DNA of 47,552 nt from Bacteroidales bacterium (GTDB lineage Bacteria; Bacteroidota; Bacteroidia; Bacteroidales; P3). The notes below the pieces were generated by a model, which was given only the letters and a program-made list of their open reading frames with translations, was not told where the DNA came from and did not search any database. Both the position numbers and the translations under genes were made by a program. The stretch lies in contig JAEEMK010000023.1 in NCBI GenBank assembly GCA_016283175.1, positions 1 through 47,552 of the forward strand, given 5' to 3'. Positions within the stretch are counted from its first letter, which is position 1; every line of letters starts with the position of its first letter. Positions 16,228 through 24,828 of the stretch are shown here, piece by piece.

Positions 16228-19200
16228 TCAGAACGAGAAGCGAACGGTGAGGCCTCCCTTGGTGGTTGAATTGGGGTAGGCGTTGGAGATATACGGCGTG
16301 TTGATATTGGTCTCAAAGAAGGCCTGCAGAGTCAGTGTAGACGACAAAGCATATTCAGCGCGCACACGTGCCATCCATATTTTGGAACCTGAAGATATTT
16401 GACGCGACATCTGGTTGATTTTGCGTATCTGCGTCATATTGTTGTTATAGGTTATGTCCAACTGCAGGACCAAGTCGCTTTTAAGATTGTATTCTTTGTC
16501 ACTTGCCTTGACGTGGAACTCAAGGTCTTTGAAACGGTAACCTGTGCCGAAAGTGATGCCTTCGCGATAGGTTTCAGTCAACTGGTTGTTGACAAAACTC
16601 AAGTTCAGACTGCGTATTTTGTCATAGCGCAGTTTGAACTGAAGGCTGTTAACCATACTGACAGACAGCATAATGAGTGGTTGGAACTGTTCGTTGATGA
16701 TGACACCGTCCATAGAGACTGGTGAAATATAGTCGCCATTGTTGTTGATCACTGTCTCCGTACCGTAGTCATAACCTTCGAGGACTGCGCCTATTGCAGC
16801 ATCTGTATAGAAATTGCCTATGGTGTAGTCGCTTTTGTATTTATGCTGTATACTTACCTGTGTGAACCATTTCTTGAAGAAATCTATTTTTGCAAGACCG
16901 TTGTAGCTGATGTCCCAGTCGGGTAATGGTATTGTCAGGAACGGCGAGAACGACTGTTTTGAAACGTCTTTGCCAAGATAGGTGGCAAGGAATGCCGTGA
17001 GAAGTACAGTCTGCTGGTTGGCACCATATCCTGCCGGATACCATTCTCCGTTCATTGTGTCCTGCACCATCAGGTCACTGTATGGATCAGGATTGAGACG
17101 GGCAAGACGGGCTGCCGCTATTCCGCGTGCTGCTATGAAGTCATTGAAGAGGTCGTCGCTGTTGCGGAAAGCTGTGCGGAACGACCAAGCACTTGTGGTG
17201 TAATTGCCTACCAGAGTGTTGCTCAGCGGACCTTCGACACTTCCAGTGGCATTACTGTATTTGTAATAGTACTCCTGACGTGTTGAATAGTTTTGGTGAG
17301 CACTGGACTTTATGATAAAATCACGTATAGGTTCGATTGTCGTCTGGAATGTAAGCAGACTGTTCTGTGAAGCGTTGTTGGGTGTATTCATCAGAGTATC
17401 GTGCGATAGCAGGTCGTTCTGTAGCAAGCTTTCGACGGTGCCGCTCGTGGCATTGCCGTCGGTTGATAGGCTGAAGGGGTTGTTCTCTGGCAGACCAAGC
17501 ACAAAAGGCAGACCAGGCTGCCACAGGTTGGATGGGTCAAGACCAATGATGCGCGATTCGCCCATAAAACCTGCAATGGTGGCACCGTATGAATTGTTGT
17601 ATGTGATATTGACTGATTTAACACCAGTAACGAAACGTAGTCCGAAATAGCCCAGTTCGCGTAACATTTCCTCGCGTGCCACACGTCTCAACGAATCGGC
17701 AAGAGCAGCATCGGCTTTGCGCTGTTCAAGATTGCGTTTCTTGTCCAGCTCGTTACGGTCTTTGTCGGCATCCTTCCCTTTCTTGTTTACATCCTTTTTG
17801 TTCTTGGGCTTCTGGGCATAGGCTTTCTTCAACAATTTCGACTTGTTGTACAAAGTCTGGAAGTTTGCCTGCATAGGAAGGTTTATTGTGGTATTGTTGT
17901 TTATGACACTGCCCTGCGAGGCCAATGCTTGTGTTGTACCATTGTATATGTATGTGGTGCGGTATGTCAATGGCAATCGCAGAAAATCCATATAAGGCAA
18001 CTTGCTTATGGGTAAATCCCACGTTATGTTGATATCCTGCCTGAAATTCTGCATTGTACCGCCTCTCATAATAGCTGTCCAGATTGAGTCATTGGCTGTA
18101 CGGTCTATCTGTCCGGGTGGTTCGTCGATACGTGCGTTGGCAACGGCATCGTAGGTGATATGGAAGCTGCGCGCAAGGTCATATTGCACATTGTAGTCGC
18201 GTTCCCAAGTGAACTGCTTGAAATAGGTTGGATTCATAATGACCAACGCAGCACTTTTGTTTCTGAGAAGTGTACTTTCAATGTCTCTATAGATTTTGGT
18301 GTTGAAACTGACATTTTTAGGTTGATAGTAGAGATTGAAGTCCTTAATAAATTTAAGGTTCTTGTTTTGGAACGGCTTTAGTTTGTCAAACGGCTTGAAC
18401 TGTTTAGGCTGGTTGACGGCAAAGTTATATGAAATACCGCCTTGGTGCTGGTCTTTGTTGTAGTATTCAATGTCGTCGTCGCTGCTACGCTCACCACTGT
18501 AAGAGTATGAAAACGAGAAGTTCTCAAAATCATAGAAGTGTGGTTTCAACGCCGACTTTCCGGTACGTTCCTTGCGCATATTGGTCAGCGTCAAATTGGT
18601 TGTTTGGTGACGCTGTTGTGTCATTTTCTTTATCGAATCGCGCTCTGCCTGTGTTTTATATGTTTTCAGGTCGTCTTTGAGTTTCACGTCAGGATCCAGC
18701 GGATTGTATTCAGGGCTGCCTATCTGGTTGTTGTAGTCAAGATACAGCGGTATGTGCATACCCCATTCGTCGGGCAGGAATTTGCCCATCTCAAGGTTCA
18801 GAGTACTCTGAATGTTGAGGGTGTTGACCAGTTCAATTTTGTTGAGCTTGTCTTCCAGGTTGCCGAAACCACTGGTAGTGTACGACGTGTATAACGACAA
18901 GTTGCCTGCATCTGCCAAATTGGTGCGCGCCAGTGCCATAGCAGCCCAACCGCCCTTGTTGATATAGTCGGCCAGACGCATCTCGTTGATCCATACAATG
19001 GCGCTCTTCGGAAGCATATCGTTACCGTCGTCGAGAGTTTGTTTGCGAGGATTGCGGACACCGACCATAATGACCTTGACCTTGCCGAGATTGGGTGTGC
19101 CCATAATGGTGTAACGGCGACCGTCTACCATTTCGCTATAAAGCATCGTGCTGTTATAATCCACCTCGCCGCTGCGTATCTTTCTATTGCGGTTGGTCTT

Positions 19201-22200
19201 TATTTCCACAAGTTTCTGCAGGTCGATCTCCACCTGATTTGCCCCGGGCCATATAATTTCCTTGCTGTCGGCCGAGGTGCCCCACGGTGTCAACGTCAAC
19301 GGAAGTTCATACTCATAATAGTTGTTGGTATAGTCACTTCCGAGACGTACAAAGAGTGTCAGGTCGCCGTCGTAAAGATGATCCAGCTCATATTTCTTTT
19401 CGGCGTGGACAAACATTTTCAGTTTACCATAATACCTCAAATCATATTGGGCATTGCGGTAAATGGCTCGTGCGTCGCCGGCGTTCAGTTCCTGAATGTC
19501 AAGCTCCAAAGCCTGCTCGTTCAATTCCGTGTATGAAGAAGAAGTCGAGTACCACGATTCGCGTTCAATATTGGGCGGGAGGTTGTACGGAACCGGCTGG
19601 CGGCTGCCGTTTTCCTCGATGTTGACAGTCGACAAAGTGAAACTGGTGTTTTCGCCCATACCGGTCGGGTAGTCACCCGGCTGCAGCAAATCTTCACTGT
19701 ATTTGCGCCAGGTACCGTAGACAAGTTCAAGAGTGGCAAAACGAAGTATCACGGGGTCTTGAAAACCATTGAGGAACATTCGCATAAAACGTATCGACTG
19801 AAAGCCGTTGATGTTGCCTATGGTCTGGTCGGGCTCACGGATGGGGATTTTGAACTGATACCATCGGCAGTTGGTTGTCGTACCGTTGGCAAGCTGCACA
19901 TTCTGTGCCTCTTGTATGTCGACAATGTGGTTCTTGCCAATAACCATTTGGTCTGGCGTGAGGTTTATGACATACTGGTAGTAGTTCTCGCTTTCACTGA
20001 GGGTGTTGTCGCGGTTTATATCCTCTATATTGGGATATGAACTGCCTTCAGTCGAGTAGTCCTCCGTATTGTCGGCATCGCTTGCCGAGTTGCCTTCGGG
20101 ATTGTTGTACTTCTTGTAGCGGTCGTTGATTTTAGTGTTGTTTTGGTCGTAATAGCTGCTGCGGAAATAGCGGAAGTCGTCGTTTGAGGGGTCTTCGAGA
20201 GCTTGCAGGTAGGCTTGTGAAGAGGTACCGTGCAGTGCAGCAATGCTGTTAATATAATCAGCGAAGAAGCTTTGCTCGTCGTTGAGGTCGACAGCGCTGC
20301 TCAATCCGTCATAGCCGATGTCCTGATAATGGCGGCTTTCCTCGTTGTTGTCGAAAGCATTTACGACACTCTGCATCTTGGGCACACGACCCCATATTGT
20401 GGTGTCGACTGGATTGTCAATGAAAGCCTGTGCCGTGTTGGAAGTGGGCAGGCCGTTCTCAAAGCCCTTGCGACCGTCGCGAAGAATATCCTCGCTGATG
20501 TCGCCAAGGTTAATGAATAGCCGTCCACCGCTTTTGCTGTCGTCGTGCTCGCCTGTGGCAGGGTCGATGAAGGGATCCATCAGCCAGAACTCAAGAGTCT
20601 CGATGTTTTGCGTCTCAAAGTCGGTGTATGTCAGTTCGCGCATAATACCACCCCAACGGCTCTGTGGATTGTTCAGAAGTCCGTTCTGGTCAATACCCGA
20701 ACTGAACGCAGTGGGCGCGACATCATAGTTGTACGGGCCTTTCTCACTGGGGTAATAAGCCATTGTCAACTCATAAATGCGGGTGTTCTCGCCAGCGGCA
20801 AGACTCTTGTTCGGGAAGACTTCACGTTGGTTGATTTGGCGTGCATAGGGATGTGAGCGGTCGTTCTCGTCGATGTTTTCGGGACAGTTGCTTTCAAAGA
20901 ATATTCTGCCCACCGTGTACCACGCCAGCCTGGCACGGTTGAAACCGTATGCAAGGCCGCTGCCCTGCGATGTCTCGGGAAACATCGACAGCGAACTTTT
21001 GTAGTCCTGAGGTGTCGATGCCAGACTCCAAAAACTGTAGCCCTTAAGGTCTATATTGCTTTCGGCTCCCTCAAAGTCGTCGATGTACGTAACTTTTCCA
21101 TCATCGCTGCCTGTGTTGGCCATACCGGGTATGAAATGCGCAAACTCGGCCTGCAACGTCAGTGTCGACGGTGCCTTGGTCTGAAGACCGGGCAGACGGT
21201 CCATAAACTTGGTGATGAACGGCACATCGTGGCGATAGTTCAGGTCCAATCCCCAAATTGAGTTGCTCGTAGGCTCGTCGCCGAAATTGTTCTTCTGGGT
21301 CAACGGTTTTTCCCTCAAGTTCATAAACGTGCCGCCGAGATTGAAGTCGGGGTCAAATTCATAGTTCAGATGAAGGCCAAGCATCGTTTTTGTCATCATC
21401 GAGAACGAACTGTTCTCGCTGCTGACACTGATGGGTGTGCCCGACGACAGCAGACTCTCGTTGATGATTCGCACCGTACCCATAGTGTAGTCAACGGTAT
21501 AGTCCACATTCTCTATCAGCGGCATACCGCCGGCAGTGACAGACACTGAGCCTTGTGCCACACTGTAGCCCAGCTGTATCTCGCCGCTGACCGAACTGGT
21601 ATAGTATCCCTCCAGGTAGAACTTGTTCTTGTCGGCATACTGCTGTGCCAGCGTCTGCGTCATCGTGTACAGCGAGTCGAAACAGTATCTGTTGGCCAGC
21701 GCATTGTCGCCCAGCATTTCACGCAAGTCCTTGCCAAAAGGCTCCACATATGGGAAAAAGATGCGTCCCGTCGATGCCTGTATGGTTCCGCCCTTGAAAG
21801 CGGCACTGTCGAACCAGTCGAAAACACCATCGGGATAATAATAGCTCTGCGAAGCATCCATTCGGTCAAGGCCGAAAACCTCGACCAACGGAGTGGCTTC
21901 CAAAGGACCTTCGGTGAAATAGCCTATCCCCACTCCGCCTTCGGGATTTTCGTATAGAACATTGAGACGGAAATTGTCGCGGCTTATCTGTGTGCTTTTC
22001 AGAAAATAGACATTCTTCATCATCAACTTCCACAGCGGACTGCGGCTGTTGACTGCCGTTCCTTTTATAAGTTTTACAATCAGTGTATTTGGGTCGTTGA
22101 CACCGTCGGTGGTTAGTTCACCGACCTGATAGACGGTGGTGTCGCCGATAACCTGATACTGAAATGCCACGGCAAGTATCTGGTCGTTGGCCAACGGCTG

Positions 22201-23532
22201 CGACAAGGTGATGAAACCGAGTTGGGGGTTGAAGGTATACTCGTTGGGAGCCAAAAGGCGCGCGCTCTGCAACTTCTCATAGTCGGTGCCGCCGGTGAAG
22301 CCCATACCCTCCATATATGAACTGACATTGTTGATGTTGCGGACGGCGCTGGTATTGATAAGTTGCAGCAGGTTGTTTGAAGTCTGACCGTTGGGCAATG
22401 CCGACAGGCCGCCGTAGACGCCTGGCGACGAAGTCTTTTGCTCGCCAAGGTCGGTCAGTGCAAGTATGTCGCGGTTGTTGGTGACGGCGGCACCGATGTT
22501 GGTGCGCCACACCTCAAGGCGTATAATCTTGATGTTGCTGTTGACTATAGGCAGCGTCGACATCGCCTTGTTGTAGTTGTCGTAGAAGTATTGCGCAATA
22601 AAATAGTGACGGTTCTCTTCATATTCGTCGGCACGAATCTCGAATTCCTGCGACGAGGCACCGCCCTGCACCTGCATATTCTCGGTGCTGGTCTCCTTGT
22701 GGCTGGCCACGGCGTCGACAGTCAAGTTGCCGAACTTCAGTTTGGAATGGATACCGAACAGGCGTTGGCTGCCCTTGATGAGGGTGGTGTTCAGTGGAAA
22801 TGATATGTCGGCAGCCTCAAGCAGCTGGATGATGTTGTCCTCCTTGCCCTCATATTTCAGTTTCGCCTGATTCTCAAAGTCGAACGTCGCCTGGGTGTTC
22901 CAGTTGATGTCGGTATTGATAAGGTCGCCAATCTTGGCGTTGAGGGTCAGCTGGATATTCTCGTCGAAATCGAACGTCGTATTGCTTCGGCGCGACTCGT
23001 CCATCGATGGATTGTCAGTGAAATTGTTGATGACCTGCAGTGTCAGGTCGGCACTTCCGCTGGGGGTGACTTTTATCTCAGGCTTGTCCATCAAGCTCTC
23101 CAGTTTGCGGCTTATTTCGTTGAACCCGGGTATCTTGCTGAGCAGACCGTCCTCGCCGCCGTTGAGGCTGTTTTCTTCCAGTTTCTGATTCCAGAAGTCG
23201 TTCATCAGGTTCTGCATCTGGTAGTCCTGATACTCCTCAAAAGTCATATACTGGCGGTTTACGACGATGTTGCCCACCTTGGTGAGGCGGACATAACTGT
23301 GCGTTGCCGGGTCGTATTCGACAGTGGTGGTCATATTCGACGGGTTGCCGAGATAGAGCGGACTCTGCGGCGCGTCGCCGTTTTGCGGTATCGGAAAGCG
23401 CAAGTCGGCATCCGTGCTGTCGCCCTCCACCTGGGCCTGCACCGTCGTGGCCGTGAACAACAGCGACAACAGCACAAGGAACCGCCACAAGCGGTTCCGC
23501 ACCTTGCCATCTATCACAGCCTTTATAGTCAA
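16228..23532 (-). CDS. sprA: Cell-surface protein SprA/Sov, T9SS outer-membrane translocon
   Basis: Giant outer-membrane beta-barrel that forms the exit pore of the type IX secretion system (SprA in Flavobacterium, Sov in Porphyromonas). The 2434-aa length is normal. A signal peptide is visible at residues 1-34 (MTIKAVIDGK..., ending TTVQAQ). The body shows long runs of amphipathic beta strands, recurrent motifs such as GLDLNYRHDVPF and VWINEMRLADY, and a beta-signal-like C-terminus (GGLTVRFSF). A Lys/Asp/Glu-rich, coiled-coil-like insert lies at about 1895-1960 between barrel strands. It follows ruvA after 45 bases, a neighbour relationship known in other Bacteroidota. Its stop is one base from the convergent ung stop. 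With the cargo proteins downstream it argues for an active T9SS. Confidence 0.97.
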   Translation of the reverse strand: MTIKAVIDGKVRNRLWRFLVLLSLLFTATTVQAQVEGDSTDADLRFPIPQNGDAPQSPLYLGNPSNMTTTVEYDPATHSYVRLTKVGNIVVNRQYMTFEEYQDYQMQNLMNDFWNQKLEENSLNGGEDGLLSKIPGFNEISRKLESLMDKPEIKVTPSGSADLTLQVINNFTDNPSMDESRRSNTTFDFDENIQLTLNAKIGDLINTDINWNTQATFDFENQAKLKYEGKEDNIIQLLEAADISFPLNTTLIKGSQRLFGIHSKLKFGNLTVDAVASHKETSTENMQVQGGASSQEFEIRADEYEENRHYFIAQYFYDNYNKAMSTLPIVNSNIKIIRLEVWRTNIGAAVTNNRDILALTDLGEQKTSSPGVYGGLSALPNGQTSNNLLQLINTSAVRNINNVSSYMEGMGFTGGTDYEKLQSARLLAPNEYTFNPQLGFITLSQPLANDQILAVAFQYQVIGDTTVYQVGELTTDGVNDPNTLIVKLIKGTAVNSRSPLWKLMMKNVYFLKSTQISRDNFRLNVLYENPEGGVGIGYFTEGPLEATPLVEVFGLDRMDASQSYYYPDGVFDWFDSAAFKGGTIQASTGRIFFPYVEPFGKDLREMLGDNALANRYCFDSLYTMTQTLAQQYADKNKFYLEGYYTSSVSGEIQLGYSVAQGSVSVTAGGMPLIENVDYTVDYTMGTVRIINESLLSSGTPISVSSENSSFSMMTKTMLGLHLNYEFDPDFNLGGTFMNLREKPLTQKNNFGDEPTSNSIWGLDLNYRHDVPFITKFMDRLPGLQTKAPSTLTLQAEFAHFIPGMANTGSDDGKVTYIDDFEGAESNIDLKGYSFWSLASTPQDYKSSLSMFPETSQGSGLAYGFNRARLAWYTVGRIFFESNCPENIDENDRSHPYARQINQREVFPNKSLAAGENTRIYELTMAYYPSEKGPYNYDVAPTAFSSGIDQNGLLNNPQSRWGGIMRELTYTDFETQNIETLEFWLMDPFIDPATGEHDDSKSGGRLFINLGDISEDILRDGRKGFENGLPTSNTAQAFIDNPVDTTIWGRVPKMQSVVNAFDNNEESRHYQDIGYDGLSSAVDLNDEQSFFADYINSIAALHGTSSQAYLQALEDPSNDDFRYFRSSYYDQNNTKINDRYKKYNNPEGNSASDADNTEDYSTEGSSYPNIEDINRDNTLSESENYYQYVINLTPDQMVIGKNHIVDIQEAQNVQLANGTTTNCRWYQFKIPIREPDQTIGNINGFQSIRFMRMFLNGFQDPVILRFATLELVYGTWRKYSEDLLQPGDYPTGMGENTSFTLSTVNIEENGSRQPVPYNLPPNIERESWYSTSSSYTELNEQALELDIQELNAGDARAIYRNAQYDLRYYGKLKMFVHAEKKYELDHLYDGDLTLFVRLGSDYTNNYYEYELPLTLTPWGTSADSKEIIWPGANQVEIDLQKLVEIKTNRNRKIRSGEVDYNSTMLYSEMVDGRRYTIMGTPNLGKVKVIMVGVRNPRKQTLDDGNDMLPKSAIVWINEMRLADYINKGGWAAMALARTNLADAGNLSLYTSYTTSGFGNLEDKLNKIELVNTLNIQSTLNLEMGKFLPDEWGMHIPLYLDYNNQIGSPEYNPLDPDVKLKDDLKTYKTQAERDSIKKMTQQRHQTTNLTLTNMRKERTGKSALKPHFYDFENFSFSYSYSGERSSDDDIEYYNKDQHQGGISYNFAVNQPKQFKPFDKLKPFQNKNLKFIKDFNLYYQPKNVSFNTKIYRDIESTLLRNKSAALVIMNPTYFKQFTWERDYNVQYDLARSFHITYDAVANARIDEPPGQIDRTANDSIWTAIMRGGTMQNFRQDINITWDLPISKLPYMDFLRLPLTYRTTYIYNGTTQALASQGSVINNNTTINLPMQANFQTLYNKSKLLKKAYAQKPKNKKDVNKKGKDADKDRNELDKKRNLEQRKADAALADSLRRVAREEMLRELGYFGLRFVTGVKSVNITYNNSYGATIAGFMGESRIIGLDPSNLWQPGLPFVLGLPENNPFSLSTDGNATSGTVESLLQNDLLSHDTLMNTPNNASQNSLLTFQTTIEPIRDFIIKSSAHQNYSTRQEYYYKYSNATGSVEGPLSNTLVGNYTTSAWSFRTAFRNSDDLFNDFIAARGIAAARLARLNPDPYSDLMVQDTMNGEWYPAGYGANQQTVLLTAFLATYLGKDVSKQSFSPFLTIPLPDWDISYNGLAKIDFFKKWFTQVSIQHKYKSDYTIGNFYTDAAIGAVLEGYDYGTETVINNNGDYISPVSMDGVIINEQFQPLIMLSVSMVNSLQFKLRYDKIRSLNLSFVNNQLTETYREGITFGTGYRFKDLEFHVKASDKEYNLKSDLVLQLDITYNNNMTQIRKINQMSRQISSGSKIWMARVRAEYALSSTLTLQAFFETNINTPYISNAYPNSTTKGGLTVRFSF

Positions 23533-23577
23533 TGTTGCCTGTTTTGTTAAGTTTTAAGCGTCACGGGCTCTGCTTTG

Positions 23578-24174
23578 TCAAATGCCGTGAGCCAAAGTGA
23601 GTTTTATGATTTCCTCTACCGTGGCGCCTGGGTTGGCCGAAATCACCGTCGACACTACCTTTTCAGAAGCTGCTTTTGGGAATCCCAGCATAACCAGTGC
23701 AGACAAAGCCTCGTCGGCATTGTTGTTGCCCTGGTGCGACGAAGAAGTGCCGCCGGCAAGCGTCTGAATGGCAAACGGATCTACTTTGTCGCGAAGTTCC
23801 AGCAGTATGCGCTGTGCCGTCTTGGCACCGATGCCCTTCACTTTCTGCACACGCTTGACATCCTGGTCAAGGATGGCGCGCGTCAGTTCCTCGACAGTAA
23901 GCGACGACAGCATTATGCGTGCCGTCGCGGCACCCACGCCGTTGACACCAATCAGCAGGCGGAACATCTCGCGCTCGCCTTCAGTGTAGAATCCAAACAG
24001 CAGATGGGCATCCTCGCGAACCACCTCGTGAACCAGCAGCTTGACCTCGTCCAAATCCTTGATTTGGGAATATGTGTTTATCGTGGTTTCAAGCAGATAG
24101 CCCACACCGCCGCAGTCGATGACAGCGTATGCCGGCGTGGCCTCGTCCAGTTTTCCTCGAATATAGTTGTACAT
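23578..24174 (-). CDS. ruvA: Holliday junction branch-migration protein RuvA
   Basis: Tetrameric DNA-binding subunit of the RuvAB motor, 198 aa. Domain I (OB fold) runs from MYNYIRGKL to about residue 62. Domain II has two helix-hairpin-helix motifs, LLIGVNGVGAATARIML and KVKGIGAKTAQRIL. Domain III is the small C-terminal RuvB-binding helix bundle (ADEALSALVMLGFPKAASEKVV). It is upstream of sprA by 45 bases and probably drives it in one transcript. No ruvB or ruvC is in the window. The 654 bases upstream contain a 111-bp palindrome and no clear promoter consensus. Confidence 0.97.
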   Translation of the reverse strand: MYNYIRGKLDEATPAYAVIDCGGVGYLLETTINTYSQIKDLDEVKLLVHEVVREDAHLLFGFYTEGEREMFRLLIGVNGVGAATARIMLSSLTVEELTRAILDQDVKRVQKVKGIGAKTAQRILLELRDKVDPFAIQTLAGGTSSSHQGNNNADEALSALVMLGFPKAASEKVVSTVISANPGATVEEIIKLTLAHGI

Positions 24175-24395
24175 AGGATTATTATGGGTTACGAAAAATC
24201 TTCCAATGCCTCATAACGCAAAAAAAAGCTGCGTATTGTGCCAGTGCAATAATTTAATAATTCAGGGGCTCAAGCACCATATGCGACGCGACGCTGTTCC
24301 TTTTTTTGAATTGGGAATAGCTTTATGCCTGTATGACTGTGCGTTACGACATTCATTATTTCGTGGTGTTTCTCTGCTTTCATTAGGATGTAACA

Positions 24396-24525
24396 ACGAT
24401 GTTCTCAGTAGACATTCCCTGGCATATGTACAGTATTTGTACAGTATATGTACAGTATTTGTACGCTTCTAAAGCGTACATATACTGTACATATACTGTA
24501 CAAATACTGTACATATGCCAGGGAA
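24396..24525. repeat. Inverted-repeat element of 11-bp units (copy 2, long form): 54-bp stem, 3-nt loop
   Basis: Arms 24415-24468 and 24472-24525 pair over 54 bp with a single mismatch and a loop of three bases (CTA). Each arm starts TTCCCTGGC and continues with 11-bp units: ATATGTACAGT, ATTTGTACAGT, ATATGTACAGT, then ATTTGTACG on one side and the equivalent of ATATGTACG on the other. The left flank 24396-24414 matches 4849-4867. The unit length is not a multiple of three, so coding is unlikely. It sits after the minus-strand cargo block and would make a very stable RNA hairpin if transcribed. Confidence 0.92.
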
Positions 24526-24689
24526 CGTATATGCTATGCACACTACATATACCGTAAAAAGCATTGTGAAAAGTATAATACTGTAATGTTTTGATTGTTA
24601 GGATGATTGCAGATTGGCACTGTGGCTTATGGTTAAATTGCTTTCCTCGGTGGCTGTAGCACAAAAAGCAGTCGACAGCCGTTCCTGCT

Positions 24690-24812
24690 TCAACACTCTG
24701 TTCGAATTGCTTCAAAAACATCATCCAAAAAGTCCGTCTCCAACATCCTGTTGACGAATTCCTGAGCTCGGCACGGTAGGATACCGAAGACAATTATCAG
24801 GAATAGAAGCAT
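24690..24812 (-). CDS. Small ORF with signal-peptide-like N-terminus (doubtful or gene remnant)
   Basis: The 40-codon frame starts with ATG 24812, 16 bases after the stop of the type A cargo gene. It encodes MLLFLIIVFGILPCRAQ, a credible signal peptide, then about 23 polar residues and a TGA. Shortly before this stop, the neighbouring frame remains open for another ~40 codons with a Cys-containing segment (VDCFLCYSHRGKQF). This could be a truncated or frameshifted gene for a secreted protein, or a real short peptide. No family is recognisable and the evidence is thin. Confidence 0.3.
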   Translation of the reverse strand: MLLFLIIVFGILPCRAQEFVNRMLETDFLDDVFEAIRTEC

Positions 24813-24828
24813 ATTGTTTTTGATTGGT

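Larger units (their letters stand above)
24175..24828. other. 654-bp intergenic region with giant palindrome and a small ORF
   Basis: Lies between the 3' end of the T9SS cargo block and the 5' end of ruvA, both on the minus strand. It holds the 111-bp palindrome at 24415-24525 and a 40-codon ORF with a signal-peptide-like start at 24690-24812. The remaining 24175-24395 should contain the ruvA promoter, but I cannot point to it. A 411-base frame across the palindrome (24383-24793) is not credible as a gene. Confidence 0.65.
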
